Source: Diplolepis rosae
Taxonomy: Eukaryota; Arthropoda; Insecta; Hymenoptera; Diplolepididae
Assembly: GCA_030998225.1 (NCBI GenBank)
Contig: JAPYXD010000700.1
Location: 2,232,001 to 2,296,000, forward strand
DNA: 64,000 bases
Direction: 5' to 3'
Shown here piece after piece: positions 33,741 to 45,109 of this stretch (within the stretch, counting starts at the first letter, position 1; every line of letters starts with the position of its first letter). The notes under the pieces are model-generated. The model was not told where the DNA came from and did no database searches. It saw only the letters and a list, made by a program, of their open reading frames with translations. Made by a program: the position numbers and the translations under genes.

Positions 33741-36700
33741 TAGACTCAGGAGCTGCTATAAACATAATCAAAGAAGAAATATTGGATGATAGAGACGAAA
33801 GGAAATCTACCCACAAAACATTCCTAATGGGTAACGATCGGCATATCTCTAAATATTCTACAAAATTAAACTTTTTTGGACAAGAACACGTTTTCTACAT
33901 AGTACCCAACGATTTTCCCTTACCAGAAGGAGGTATAATTGGAATTAAATTCTTTGAAAAATATCCAAGATATGCGATCACGAACAGTCACCTCGTGCTA
34001 AATAAGGTAAAGCTACCTTTGCACCTAAGCAATGATTTCATACCAGGAAAATCCGAAAAGATATGTACCATTTCAACTGACGCAGAAGATCAAGATATTA
34101 TCATTATAGATGATAAGGAAATCCCCGACGGACTCTACACTATACGAAACGGACAAATAAAAATCCCATTGAAAAATAATGAGGATTACCCTAAAGAAGT
34201 AAATCTCCAGATTAGCTACGAACCTATATTAAAAATAATCACAAATGAAAGTAATGGACCTCAAATGACATTTCGAGTAAATGAATTATTGAAAGCTTCA
34301 AGATTAGATCATTTAGAAAAAGACCAGAGAGAATTCATCAAAAAAATGATAGCCAGATACTCGGAAGTTTTCACGTTAGAATCAGACCCACTTCCATGTA
34401 CTAACCTTACCGAACATCAAATAGTACTTAAAAATGGAAAAATAATCAATCTAAGATCCCACAAATTACCCGAAAAACACCGACAGTTTGCCCTAGAAGA
34501 AACAGAAAAGTTATTAAAAAAGGGAATTATAAGAGAAAGCCAATCACCATACAACTCACCTTTATGGATAGTACCGAAAAAAGGAAATAAATTAAGAATG
34601 GTAATTGACTACAGAAAGATTAATGAAGACACGGATCAAGATGCTTACCCATTACCAATGATCGATGATATACTAGATCACTTAGGAAAAGCTAAGTTCT
34701 TTTCTGCCTTTGACCTCTCAGCTGGATTCCACCAAATCCCGATGAAGGAAGAAGACAAAAAGTACACTGCGTTTTCTACAACCCAAGGACATTTCGAATA
34801 CAATCGCATGCCTTTCGGTTTAAAGAACGCACCAGCCACTTTCCAAAGAATGATGGATAATGCATTCAGAGGATTAATCGGAACAAAATGCTTTGCGTAC
34901 ATAGATGACATTGTGATATTCGGAAGCTCAATTCAGGAACATAATGAGAACTTAGTAGCAGTCATGGAAAGAATCTACCAGTTAGGACTAAGATTAGAAC
35001 CGAGAAAATGTGAATACCTTAAACCAGAACTAGAATACCTTGGACATATAATAACCAAAGAAGGAGTCAAACCCAACCCTGAAAAAATAAACTGCATAAA
35101 AGAATTCAGACCATTGAAAACTGTAAAAGATGTGCAATCATTTTTAGGACTTGCTGGTTACTATAGGAAATTCATTAAGAATTTCTCTACTATAGCGAGA
35201 CCCTTAATAAAGCTAACTCAGAAAGAGACAATATTCGATTGGACCCCAGACTGCGAAAAAGCATTTTACGATTTGAAGAACGCATTGGTAATCGCACCAG
35301 TTTTAAAATTCCCTGATTTTTCCAAACAATTTATACTGACTACGGATGCATCCAACTGTGGATTAGGAGCAGTATTGAGCCAAGACGGGCACCCTTGTCT
35401 TTTTATATCAAGAACATTGAACAAAGCCGAAGAAAAATACACCACCTCTGAAAAAGAACTTTTAGCAATTGTATGGGCTATGAAACGCCTCAGACAATAT
35501 CTTCTCGGAAAGAAATTCAAAATTCAAACAGACCACCGTGCTTTAGTTTGGCTACACAATGTGAAAGACCCTAGCTCAAGACTTTTACGATGGAGACTTC
35601 GTATGGAAGAATACGAATACGAAATAGAATATGTAAAAGGAAAAGAAAATAAAGTAGCGGATTGTCTATCCAGACTTTTTCCCATCACTAAGGACACATT
35701 ACAAGAAGCAATGGAAAAAACCGGAATTAGTACTGAAGAAGAAGAACCAAGCTTGGAAGACCAGTCACCGGAAATAGAAACATTCGACAAGCCGCGAATA
35801 ACAAAAGACGAAATATTAAAAGAAAAAATTAAATTAACCGCAAGGCGAATGAGAGAACCATCAGAAAATGAAACCACAGAAACGGAAGAAGAAATCACGG
35901 AAACACCAGGAGACAATACTAATTTATATACGGATTTTATAAATTGGAAACTACAACCAGTCAAAGGCAAAATTAAAACAAAGCCTAACCCTATCGGCAA
36001 ACTTTGGAAAGAAGTAACTAAAGATGAAATGCCTATGTACAACGAAGAAGATTGGCTGTATAAATTAAGTTGGTTCATCGAAGAATTCGTTAACAGGAAA
36101 CTTTCAATTGTTAGATTATCCTTTGGAGATCCTCTATTTACATTTCTGGAGCGAGAAGTAATTCAAGAAATAATGGAATTCCTATCAAACTATTATCCAG
36201 ATAAGAATTTCCACATTTGTTTCTCTACAACCCGAGAATTAACTAAGGAAGAACGAAAACAAATTATTAAAGAAGCTCATAGGGATCACACTGGAGAACA
36301 AAATACTATCGAAAAAGCCAAGAGAATCGGAATTTGGACCAACATGGACCAAGACATTAAGGACTATGTCAAAAAATGCCCTATATGCCAACTACAAAAG
36401 ACTACGTGAATTAAGAATCAATCAGAAAGTATAATACCCGACATACCACTCAATCCAAATGATAAAATAGCACTGGATATTTTTGGACCGTTACCCACTA
36501 CACCTAGAGGTAACCAATACATACTTAGTATTCAGGATAGATTGACCAGATACACCACTTTAATACCGTTAGAAAGTGAAACCTCAACAGCAATAGTAGA
36601 AGCTCTGATAGAACAATATATTTACATTTATGGATCCCCTAAAACTATTCTCACTGATCAAGGGTCTAACTTTCTATCTGAGTTAATGGACCAATTTGAG

Positions 36701-37315
36701 AAAGCTTTGAAAATCAAACATATTAAAACTACAGCATTCCATCCACAATCCAACGGAAACATTGAAAGAATGCACTCAACCCTGAATAATCTGATCAAAA
36801 CTAGCATGGCAGAAAATCAGAATAACTGGGACGAAAATCTAAAATATGTAACATTCGCAATAAATTCAACAGTAAATCAAACCACGGGATTCACACCCTT
36901 TGAACTCACGTTTGGAAGATTACCAAATATACCATCTCAAATTGAAAACTCACCCAATTTAACCCATCAAGATCTGATTAGAAAATGGAGGAAAAAACAC
37001 GAGGAAAACATCAGAAAAGCTAGAGAGAGAATCCAAGTAGAATTAGAAAAAACTAAGAAAAGATTAGATGAAGGAATAATAAGAACACATCCTTTATACA
37101 AGCCTGGAAGCCTAGTCAAAATCCTTAACAACACCAAACAAAACAAATTAGAACAATCCTGGAAAGGTCCTTACGAAGTTATAGATTACCTAGATAATAA
37201 TAATCTACGCATTAGGAATAAAGATAAAATACTGAGAGTACACATAGATCAGTGTATGCCTTATTTTTTAGATGAGGACTCTAGTACTTCTAATAGCGGC
37301 AATGGCCAACTGTAA
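33740..37315 (+). pseudogene. pol: Pol polyprotein with one in-frame stop
   Basis: Frame -1 to gag, open at least from 33530, so probably made by ribosomal frameshift. Order: aspartic protease (LLVDSGAAIN at about 33730), reverse transcriptase (DYRKIN, AFDLSAGFHQ, YIDD at about 34898), RNase H (TTDASNCGLG, TDHRALVWL), then the integrase zinc region with H..H and CPIC. A TGA at 36407-36409 interrupts, then the same frame continues through the core with D (ALDIFG), D (LTDQGSN) and E (NGNIER), spaced DD35E. CGA to TGA is the likely change. The break removes integrase unless read through. Downstream the env-like frame overlaps the pol C-terminus. Confidence 0.9.
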
Positions 37316-38254
37316 AGCCAACTACACCTTACAACCGTCAAAATTCCCATTATAGAACAGGAAGAGGGTACCATCAAACATATTATACCTATCCCTTATC
37401 CTATCCAAAACCTATATTTTGCAGTAATTCCCGACCATGACTATTTAATAAAATTTAGAGACTCATATGTAATTACTGACAAGGAAACAATAAATAAATG
37501 TACGACGATAAGCGAATATAAATTTTGCGAAAGAAGCCAACCAAACCTTAGGCTGACTGACAGTGAAACATGCGAAGCTACGATATTCAAGCGATACTCA
37601 GAGAACAAATGTAAAACTTCAACTTTTGCTTTACACAAAGAAACCTTCATACCCGTACTAAACGGATACATAATAGTACTAATGAACGAGGTATATTTAG
37701 ATATTAGCTGCGAAACAGGAATAGAACACCTAAAGATTAAACAACCCTCACTACTAACGGGCTCAAATTGTAAAATCTATAATGGAATGGACGCACTGTA
37801 CCTTAGCAAAAATCTAAAGGGACAATTTTACAACGAATTCAATGCGACCTACAACATTAGTTACTCTAACGACGATCTAAAAACCTTAGAAAGTAAATTA
37901 ATACGTCTCCCTAAAATCATAGATAACAATAAATTACGACAAGCCAAATTAAGCCTAGACGATGCAGAAAATATGTTAAAATCAATAGCCATTAACAGAA
38001 GACTAAGAACATGGAGAGAAACAACTATGGATTGGTTAAGCTATTTAGGTTACGCAGCGCTAGGATTAGGATCAGCCTATGTTCTGTACAGATTAGAAAT
38101 ACTCGAATTCATACAAAAGTGTATGCCCAAAAAACTCTGTATATTCTGTGTAAAAACAAAGGTAACAACGCCGACGAACGTCGTCACGTACAATTCTAGC
38201 TTGCAACCCTTGGTGATCACCGAAATACCAAAAGTAAGGAGGGTAAGAATTTAG
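37272..38254 (+). pseudogene. env: Env-like membrane glycoprotein region with a frame break
   Basis: An ATG at 37272 overlaps the pol end and starts a hydrophobic signal-peptide-like N-terminus, but that frame hits TAG at 37353. The continuation in another frame stays open to the stop at 38252, with a break near an A run at 37340-37343. The C-terminal part (from 37682) includes NATYNIS (glycosylation-type), a predicted membrane span (WLSYLGYAALGLGSAYVLY) and a short basic tail. Position, signal and anchor match errantiviral Env, though about 326 codons is short. The break probably inactivates it. Confidence 0.75.
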
Positions 38255-38279
38255 TAAATTAAGAGACTAATTTATGTCT

Positions 38280-38290
38280 AAAAAGGGGAG
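38280..38290 (+). other. Polypurine tract before the 3' LTR
   Basis: AAAAAGGGGAG immediately precedes the 3' LTR start. Confidence 0.85.
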
Positions 38291-38513
38291 TGTTACCAGG
38301 CCAGATGATGACCTCCTTCCCCCAAGTTTAGTTATCCATATATGTAGAGGTTGATGACCTCCCCCTCCTAGGTTTAGCTGTCTATATATGTAGAGGTTCA
38401 GGCAGGCCTCGTCAGTTCTTCTCTAACATCTCTCAAGAATAAAGACATACAAAGTGATATCAGTTTGATGTCACTACCTTTAAAAATTAGAAAGTTTAGT
38501 TTTCACTATAACA
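38291..38513 (+). repeat. 3' LTR (223 bp)
   Basis: Same length as the 5' LTR, one substitution. The AATAAA at 38438-38443 would direct polyadenylation of the genomic RNA. Confidence 0.95.
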
Positions 38514-38721
38514 CAAGGCAGAAATTTATTTAATTCGAACCAATATTTATTTGATCCAAAGATATTTTGTTTGAATAAAAAAAATTTTGTTTCATTCAAT
38601 ATGGATTCATTCAATTCAATTCAATTATACAAATAATTTTTTTGATTCAATCAAATATTTTTCTGAGTGTATAGTATATTCGATGGCAACCCTCCACAGC
38701 CCTTAATAACAATTTCAAAAT

Positions 38722-39302
38722 TGAAATAATTACATCAGTCGAATAGTAAAAGCGCAATTCAAGAAATTCGAGAAAAGTTAAAAGCAATAATCGATTGTGA
38801 AGACACTGATTTTAGTGATTTTATAGATGCAGTAGCGCACGATTATGCTTTACCAGCTGTTAGAGATTGTTTGATTTTTTACACAACTGATCGTATAACT
38901 GCTTACATTAAACAGCACACTCAGTCTTCGACATGCTTAAATGCATTTTTGACTACTTCTGAAATTCATGCAGATACGATAACTTTTTCTTGTGATCAGT
39001 TACCTGAAAGTTTGAGTAGATTTGCAAAAATAAATAAAGATTTCATACATCCAAATGTTAAGTTATACAAGCTTATCACAGTTTTCGAATATCTATTTAA
39101 CAAACATTGCCGGTCTAGCAATTATTTTGATCTAATTCTAGACGATTTAATTTCATCTGAAACAAAATTTAGTTTTCAATTTCAACTTTTTCAATTTTAT
39201 CTTCAAATACGGATGAGACAATTCGTAAGACAGGAAATGGCTGAGATTAAAAAAGTTAGCGTCTTGAATAAACAGCAGCCAAGCTTTGCGACACTTAACT
39301 AG
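38722..39302 (+). pseudogene. P-element/THAP9-like transposase C-terminal fragment (tentative)
   Basis: Open frame of about 190 codons without an obvious start. It contains DFSDFIDAVAHDYALP, STCLNAFL and IHPNVKLYKLITVFEYLFNKH, resembling the C-terminal third of P-type transposases. It ends with ATLN and a stop. No partner N-terminal half lies adjacent, so it is a scrap or an exon. The assignment is from pattern memory. Confidence 0.4.
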
Positions 39303-39589
39303 TCATCATCGATCTGTACATGTTAATTTAAAAATTTAAAATATGTTAAAAATATGTACTAGCAAATTTTATAGTAATGAATATTTTTTGTTACATTTAC
39401 AAATATTTAATTGAGTATATATTTCCCTTCACATGGCTTTTTATGTCGAACACAGGGCTTAACAAAATATTTATTTTTCATTTCATTCGTTTGAATCTGG
39501 AAAATAAAAATGGAAAATTCTTCTATTTAGAAGCTTAAGCTTTTTATTTATTTTTAAATATATTTTCAGTTATATGAGGATAAAATAAA

Positions 39590-41060
39590 AAAAATTTTGT
39601 TCAGGGTCTCAAGAATTCTTCATGCGTATCCACAGTATATATTTTACGAAGTTTAATGTGTTCTTTTTACATTCTCATCATGGATGAGAAGGTATTGGTT
39701 TTATGTGAAAAATGACTTTCGAAAATTTCATCAAATCTTTACGTTTTGAGACCCCCTGAGTCAGAAAAAACGGTTTTTACGGAAGTGTCTGTCTGTCTGT
39801 CTGTCTGCAGTAGGTCGTGTGCGGCATAACTCTCGATAGAATTATCAGATTGAATTGAGCTTTGGCACACTTTATTGGAGCCGAAAAAGTAAAGACAAGT
39901 TCGTTAACCAGCCACATCCAATCAAAATTGAGGGATTGAGCACTACTTTTGTGTTTTTGAAAATAACTTTTTGAAAATATCAAAAATTTCAATACTGGTT
40001 TTTGATAGTGCTCATAAATCTCTACAAATTATCCTCATAACATTTTTTGATTAAATCAAAATTAGAAATGTTACAGCATATTCAAATTCGAAAAAAGTCA
40101 ATATCAAAATTCCATTTTCCAGTTAAATTATACGAGATACGAAAAAACGTTGTGATACAATATTATTGAATACATAAAGACCTACAAATTTGAATTGTAA
40201 CATTTTTTCATAAGATGCATATTTTTCTTTTTAATTAAAAAAAAAACTATTGAAAATCCAAAATTCAATTTTTTAACAATAATATGTAAAATATGAAAAA
40301 AACGTAAGAATACAAAGTTGTTCGTTTCAAAAAGATCTACAAATTTTGTCTCACACAGTTTCTGAAAAAACATATTTTTCGTTTCAATTCCAAAAAATAC
40401 GATTAAAATTCAAGAATTCCATTTTTTAGACAAAATATATGAGATACATAAAAAACGTTTAGATGAAAAATTATTTGCCTAAATGAGCTCTACACATTCT
40501 TATTAAGAAATTTCTCCACAGGATGTATATTTTATGTTTTGATTTTTAATATTAAAAAAATTCGATTTTTTTCACCAAAATATATGAGATACGAAATAAG
40601 CGTTGTTCTGCAAAATCGTTTCCTTAAATAAAGTCTACGATTGTTTTTCCTTTTTGAGAGATTTGGAAGAAAATAAATTATTTTAATCATGTAATTTATT
40701 AAAAAGTTACTGAAATGTATACAGAAAATCGAGCGCGAAGCGCGAGTGTCATGATGAGAATGTGTTCCTTAAGGCCGATAGAGCCTTAAGTAAATTAAAT
40801 TTCCTGTTTCACTTAAACTGAAAAAAAAATTTTAGTGAATTTGAGAAAATGAGTAATTTACATCATATTTAATATTATAAAATTGGTTTGAGCTTCAGTA
40901 TTAAATTATAAGAAATAAAGTTAAAAGTATGCGAAGAGCACAAGACCGAGTGCGAAACGCGAGGTCCAGAAAAAACGGAACGCGAAGCTTGCGATGAGAA
41001 TGTGCCCGCCAAGCGGGCAGATTTTTTTAATTTTGTATTAATTGATTTATGCAAAATGTG
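39590..41060. repeat. Degenerate arthropod repeat with (TCTG)n and self-complementary GC motifs
   Basis: Includes GTCTGTCTGTCTGTCTG at about 39786, several near-repeats of an AAATATATGAGATACGAAAAAACGTT-like segment at intervals of about 120 bp (40130-40600), and GC-rich words such as GCGCGAAGCGCG (about 40735) and CCCGCCAAGCGGG (about 41007), each followed or preceded by GATGAGAATGTG. No coding frame. Confidence 0.6.
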
Positions 41061-41292
41061 TATTTTACGTCCTAGAATCATTTTAGGAACATTTTTTCAT
41101 TTCATATTGTTCAGAAACTTAATTATTTAAAATTTTTTAAAATATTTGTCTATTAGTATTGTGCTTTTGTAGAGCGTGCCGCGTGAAGCGCCGCTCTGGT
41201 GAGAAAACTTCGCACATACAAACTACAATCACTAAGGAACCGCCATTTTGTTTTTAGTCGGACAGGGCTGGTGGCGCGGACAGAAAATACTA

Positions 41293-42580
41293 GGTTGTTC
41301 AAAAAGTTTTGAAAGCGGAAATGAAAATACGTTTTTTTTTTGGTGAAATCACTTTTATTGCTCAGTATAATCTCCCATAAGATCAATACATTTGGTCCAA
41401 CGGTCTTCCAACTTGTTTATCCCATCATGGAAGTGACTTTCTGCAAGGCCTGCAAAATACTCCTCTACGACGGCTATAACCTCTTCGTTTGATGAAAAAT
41501 GCTTCCCACGAAGGAATTTCTTGAGGTGTGGGAACAGCCAGAAGTCAGAGGGAGCTAAAGCAGGCGAATAAGGTGGATGCTGCAACAATTCGTACTTTAA
41601 TTCGGTTATTTTAGTGATGGTTTTTTGAGCTGTGTGAGCGGGTGCATTGTCTTGATGAAAAAGGATTTTTTTCTTCTGCAAACCGGGTCTTTTTTCACGA
41701 ATTTTTGCATCCAGTTGATCCAAAAGGTTACAGTAATATTCAGAATTTATTGTTTTGCCAGTTTAGAGATAATCCACCAACAAAATCCCTTTTGCATCCC
41801 AAAAAACAGATGCTAACACCTTCTTCGCCGATTTCTGGACAAGAACTCGCTTCGGTGCCGAAGTGCCTGGTTCACACCTCTCCTTAGCCTCTTGTTTTGA
41901 TTCAGGATCATGATGGAAGACCCAAGTCTCATCCATAGTGATGAATCGACACGAAAAATCCTTTTTATCCTTTCGAAAACGCTCCAAATGTTGCTCAGAA
42001 AGTCGCATTCGAACGTGTTTTTGTTCCATTGTGAGCGAATGCGGCACCCATTGTGCACAGAGCTTTCTGAAACCCAAAACTTTACGTAAAATATGACTCA
42101 CACTGCCTAATGAGATGTCTAGGGCCTCTGCTAAATCTCTCTCAGTCAATCGACGATCTTCCAAAACCATATCCTGTACTTTTGCTATGAATGCTGGTGT
42201 TGATGCACTTTTTGGACGTCCTGAGCGTGGATCGTCTTCAACGCTTTTTCGACTACGTCTAAACTCTAAAACCCATGGATGCACAGTTGGAAATGAAGGA
42301 GCAGCTTCCTTTAACACTTTCACCATTTTTGTATGAATTTCCGTTGCTGATAAACCTTCCAAAACAAACAATTTTATCACTGCACGATATTCGGTTTTTT
42401 CCATTGTACAAAAATACACTGACACGTCAACTTCAAATGGCTTGTAAACAAACAATGAATTGACAGAGTGGAATGACACTTTGGGTATGTTCATATGAAA
42501 GATGAAATCTTAAACTGGCGTAGAAATTTTGGTTCTTCTACTGCTTTATAGATGTCGCTTTCAAAACTTTTTGAACAACC
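41293..42580 (-). mobile_element. Mariner element (1288 bp)
   Basis: Inverted ends GGTTGTTCAAAAAGTTTTGAAAGCG and complement, flanked by TA at 41291-41292 and 42581-42582. Standard mariner length, and the transposase is on the minus strand. It has only one obvious stop, so the insertion is fairly recent. Confidence 0.93.
41355..42404 (-). pseudogene. Mariner transposase with one premature stop
   Basis: Start at MEKTEYRAVIKLF (42404). N-terminal HTH, then WVLEFRRSRKSVEDDPRSGRP, the linker motif of mariners. Catalytic triad: MDETW (first Asp), HQDNAPAH (second), YSPALAPSDFWLF (third), with 34 residues between the last two (DD34D). A TAA at 41763-41765 falls just after VDYL, where relatives usually have Glu; the same frame continues to the usual end (349 codons in total). 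It cuts and pastes at TA when intact; here it is inactive unless read through. Confidence 0.92.
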
Positions 42581-42720
42581 TAGTACACCTAGTATAAATG
42601 CACCATTAGAGATATAGTAATATATGCAATAAATGAAATTTAAAAGAAATTTCTATAAGTTAAAGAAGTATTTTGTATGAAAGGGTTGCATAGATGTTTA
42701 ATGTGTGAAAAAGTTGTTAA

Positions 42721-42867
42721 GGTGCCGTTCGATGTGTACGCAAAATGCAAAGCAAGAAACAAACAGCCAATTACAGAACACCTTTAAGAAAAAATAAATC
42801 TAAAGCTTTTCTGTAATTGGCTGTTCGTTTTCTGCTTTGCATTTTGCGCCCACATGGGACGGCACCC
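42721..42867. mobile_element. 147 bp palindromic MITE with TAA duplication
   Basis: Inverted arms of about 60 bp (edges GGTGCCGT, ACGGCACC) between TAA at 42718-42720 and 42868-42870, as expected for PIF/Harbinger-type MITEs. The outer 55 bp (about 42605-42659 and 42871-42925) are also similar to each other in direct orientation. Confidence 0.8.
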
Positions 42868-42950
42868 TAATAGAGATAAAGGTAATATATGCAATAAATA
42901 AAATTTAAGAGAAAATTTTTGAATGTTAAAAAATTAATTATCATTTATTT

Positions 42951-43145
42951 TAGATACCTCGACGATACCTTAGTATGTCTACCAAAAGACAAAGTAAACG
43001 ATTTCCTATACAGATTCAATTCTATTGACAAGAAACTTTAATTTACTCTCGAAATTACTAAAAACAATAATATTAATATTCTAGATTTAAATATCCAAAT
43101 CAACAATAATAAAATTATTACCAATTGGTAAATACCACTAAGGTT
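42951..43145 (+). pseudogene. Penelope-like reverse transcriptase fragment (YLDD region)
   Basis: One frame reads YLDDTLVCLPKDKVNDFLYRF, then a stop, FTLEITKNN..INILDLNI. This matches the catalytic-Asp region and following segment of Penelope-like RTs. About 65 codons with two stops. Confidence 0.6.
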
Positions 43146-43509
43146 TTCGATATCAGTTCTTTAATTTATAGCACACTTTTCATTGCAAATATAAATCATT
43201 TCCAGAATAAGTTTTGTTTAAAATTATTTTCGAAATTTAAAAGTTTTGTTTGGGAGTAATAACATGTTCTGCAAGTACAGTCTTGTTATTTTTATTTTTT
43301 ATTGATCTAGCATGTTCAAGAAGTCAGGTCTGTAAAAATCTTCAAGTTTGTCTAATATATCTTTTATCACATTGGATACAATCAATTTCATACATAATGT
43401 TAAATTTAAATTTCGTTCGTGATTTATGTCATGTAAATTTCCTGGCTGCAAAAATAAGTAATACAGGTCAATTAATGAGAATAACGAAAATTTACGTTTT
43501 TACAGATTT

Positions 43510-44640
43510 CTGCGAGATAATCAAAGTTGTAAAAAATGGCAAAGTGCCTATCAGATAGAGAGTTCCAATAATTGTTTAAATTTTTATTTTTACGATGACA
43601 ATTTTTCTACAGATTATTACGCGTATCGTCATAAGACGAGACTCATGTTTAATACCGTGCCGTCTACATCGAATAAATTTGAAGAAAAAAGCACAGAACC
43701 CTCTCAACCTATAAATGACGCATAATCTTTAAGGACTGGTCTTAATACTTGTGTTTTGGATGATATTACAAATATTACTGAAACTTCTACTTTTAAACCA
43801 AATTCTAATCAACAATCGCCAAGTAATTCTTTTTAGAATGAAGATTCTGAAACACGTTTTTCGGAAAACAATTATTCGAAGGAACAGCCATCCAATTCTA
43901 GCATTGCAGATGATAACAACTTAATTTCTGATGAGGAATTGACTCCAATTTCAAATAAAGATATTGTTGAATTAGGAAAAATATTAACTTTGGATACACA
44001 AGTTGAACAAGAGCAGATGCTCATAGATGATGATGAGTCAAAAATGGGTACAAATTCTGATGAAGTTCGATTAAACAAAAAAAGAAAATTTACCACAGGA
44101 TATCTTACTGAACTTGGCTTAAATAAATAAAAGAAATATTTCTCATATAAAAGAAAAAATGTATAAAATTTATGTAAAATTCACGAACAGACTATCTAAG
44201 TTGAAAAATAAATTGCAAAATAAACATGAAGAAATTAAGATATTGCAGTATTTATATAAGAAAGAGATGTTTTCATCTAATTGAGAGAGACCTTAATAAT
44301 GTTATTGAGTAATTTATAGATTCCCAATCGAAAAATAGTAGAAAAACACTAACTCAATGAACATTCAGGTTTATATTATGACGCTCGGAATCAAAAACTA
44401 ATTGGGTATAAAGATTTAGGTTACTTGGGTAGTTCCATTCGCAGAGCAAATTATGCACTCGTTTTTATGGTCAGAGGTACTGCACACAGTTGGGAAGTAG
44501 TATGTCAGGCAGCATTGAACATTTTGTGAGCTATAACTAATTACTTGCAGAAGCTTTATTCACTGCCGAATTCACGGAAATAGTAGACAATTTATTTGTC
44601 TCCATGAATGAATCAACTCAACTAGGAAATTATGATAAAC
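43510..44640 (+). pseudogene. P-element-like transposase relic (THAP end to RNase H start)
   Basis: Decayed frames in order: HKTRLMFNTVPSTSNKFEE at about 43640, typical of the end of a THAP domain; a Ser/Asp/Glu-rich linker with three stops, including an ORF at 43939-44130; a Lys-rich helical stretch (LSKLKNKLQNKHEEIKIL) like the P-element coiled coil; and at about 44357-44540 EHSGLYYDARNQKLIGYKDLG followed by ALVFMVRG and WEVVCQAAL, the first part of the P-type catalytic domain. Frames are interrupted; the C-terminal half is absent. Confidence 0.65.
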
Positions 44641-44869
44641 CATATAAATGTGGTGTGAGCAACACATATGAATATAATATAAATATAAATATTTATAAAT
44701 AAATATGAAAGAATTAAAGTTCTTATGGGCGAAATTGAAAGGGGAATGTCTTATGTGTCTAATCTAAATCAAGGTCAGATAAAAAACTTATTTTGTAAGA
44801 TTAGACAACGCGGTATTGCGAACATCAAACCTTCACATGTGACGTCATACGAAACACGAGCGAAAGGTA

Positions 44870-44894
44870 GTCGCTCGTAACACCTCCACCCTTA
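44870..44894 (-). other. LTR edge and purine tract of the minus-strand Gypsy-like element
   Basis: GCTCGTAACA ends at 44882, followed by CCTCCACCCTTA; on minus this is a purine tract then TGTTACGAGC. The 3' LTR to its left appears truncated: it gives way to P-element-like sequence by about 44640. Confidence 0.5.
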
Positions 44895-45109
44895 TAGAAA
44901 GATTTTTCGACAGAAAATATTTTTATTTTGACATAATTAATTATAATTTTGATGCGTCTAAACTGGAGAGGATGTAAGAGGAAAAAAAGGATTATAAAAA
45001 TTGAACTGTAGTTTTTGAACGAGTCCCAGTCGTTCAACCCTCACTCCCTCAACAATTTTTTTTTATTTTTTTTTTTATTTATCTTTCGCTTATTTAGTTT
45101 GAATCATTT

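Larger units (their letters stand above)
31431..38513 (+). mobile_element. Errantivirus-like (Gypsy superfamily) LTR retrotransposon
   Basis: 7.08 kb element with 223 bp LTRs, target duplication CAAG (31427-31430 and 38514-38517), primer-binding site, gag, pol, an env-like region and a purine tract. The LTRs differ at one position that I can see, so insertion is recent. It has two visible coding breaks: a TGA in pol at 36407-36409 and a frame break near 37340 in env. With env, such elements can in principle form infectious particles in insects. Confidence 0.92.
31212..38669. mobile_element. CACTCAG-type inverted-repeat element split by an errantivirus
   Basis: Edges CACTCAGAAAAA and TTTTTCTGAGTG are flanked by TA (31210-31211, 38670-38671), as in mariner/Tc1-type MITEs. 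The two remnants (31212-31430 and 38518-38669) total about 370 bp and consist of repeated TTTGATTCAA-like palindromic words. The 7.1 kb LTR element sits between them with its own CAAG duplication. Confidence 0.8.

Noticed and set aside
35524..36078. 184-residue minus-strand frame
   Set aside because: Shadow of errantivirus pol; no motif, and the plus-strand frame is clearly the coding one.
41813..42058. 81-residue minus frame overlapping the mariner
   Set aside because: Alternative frame of the transposase, with no independent motif.
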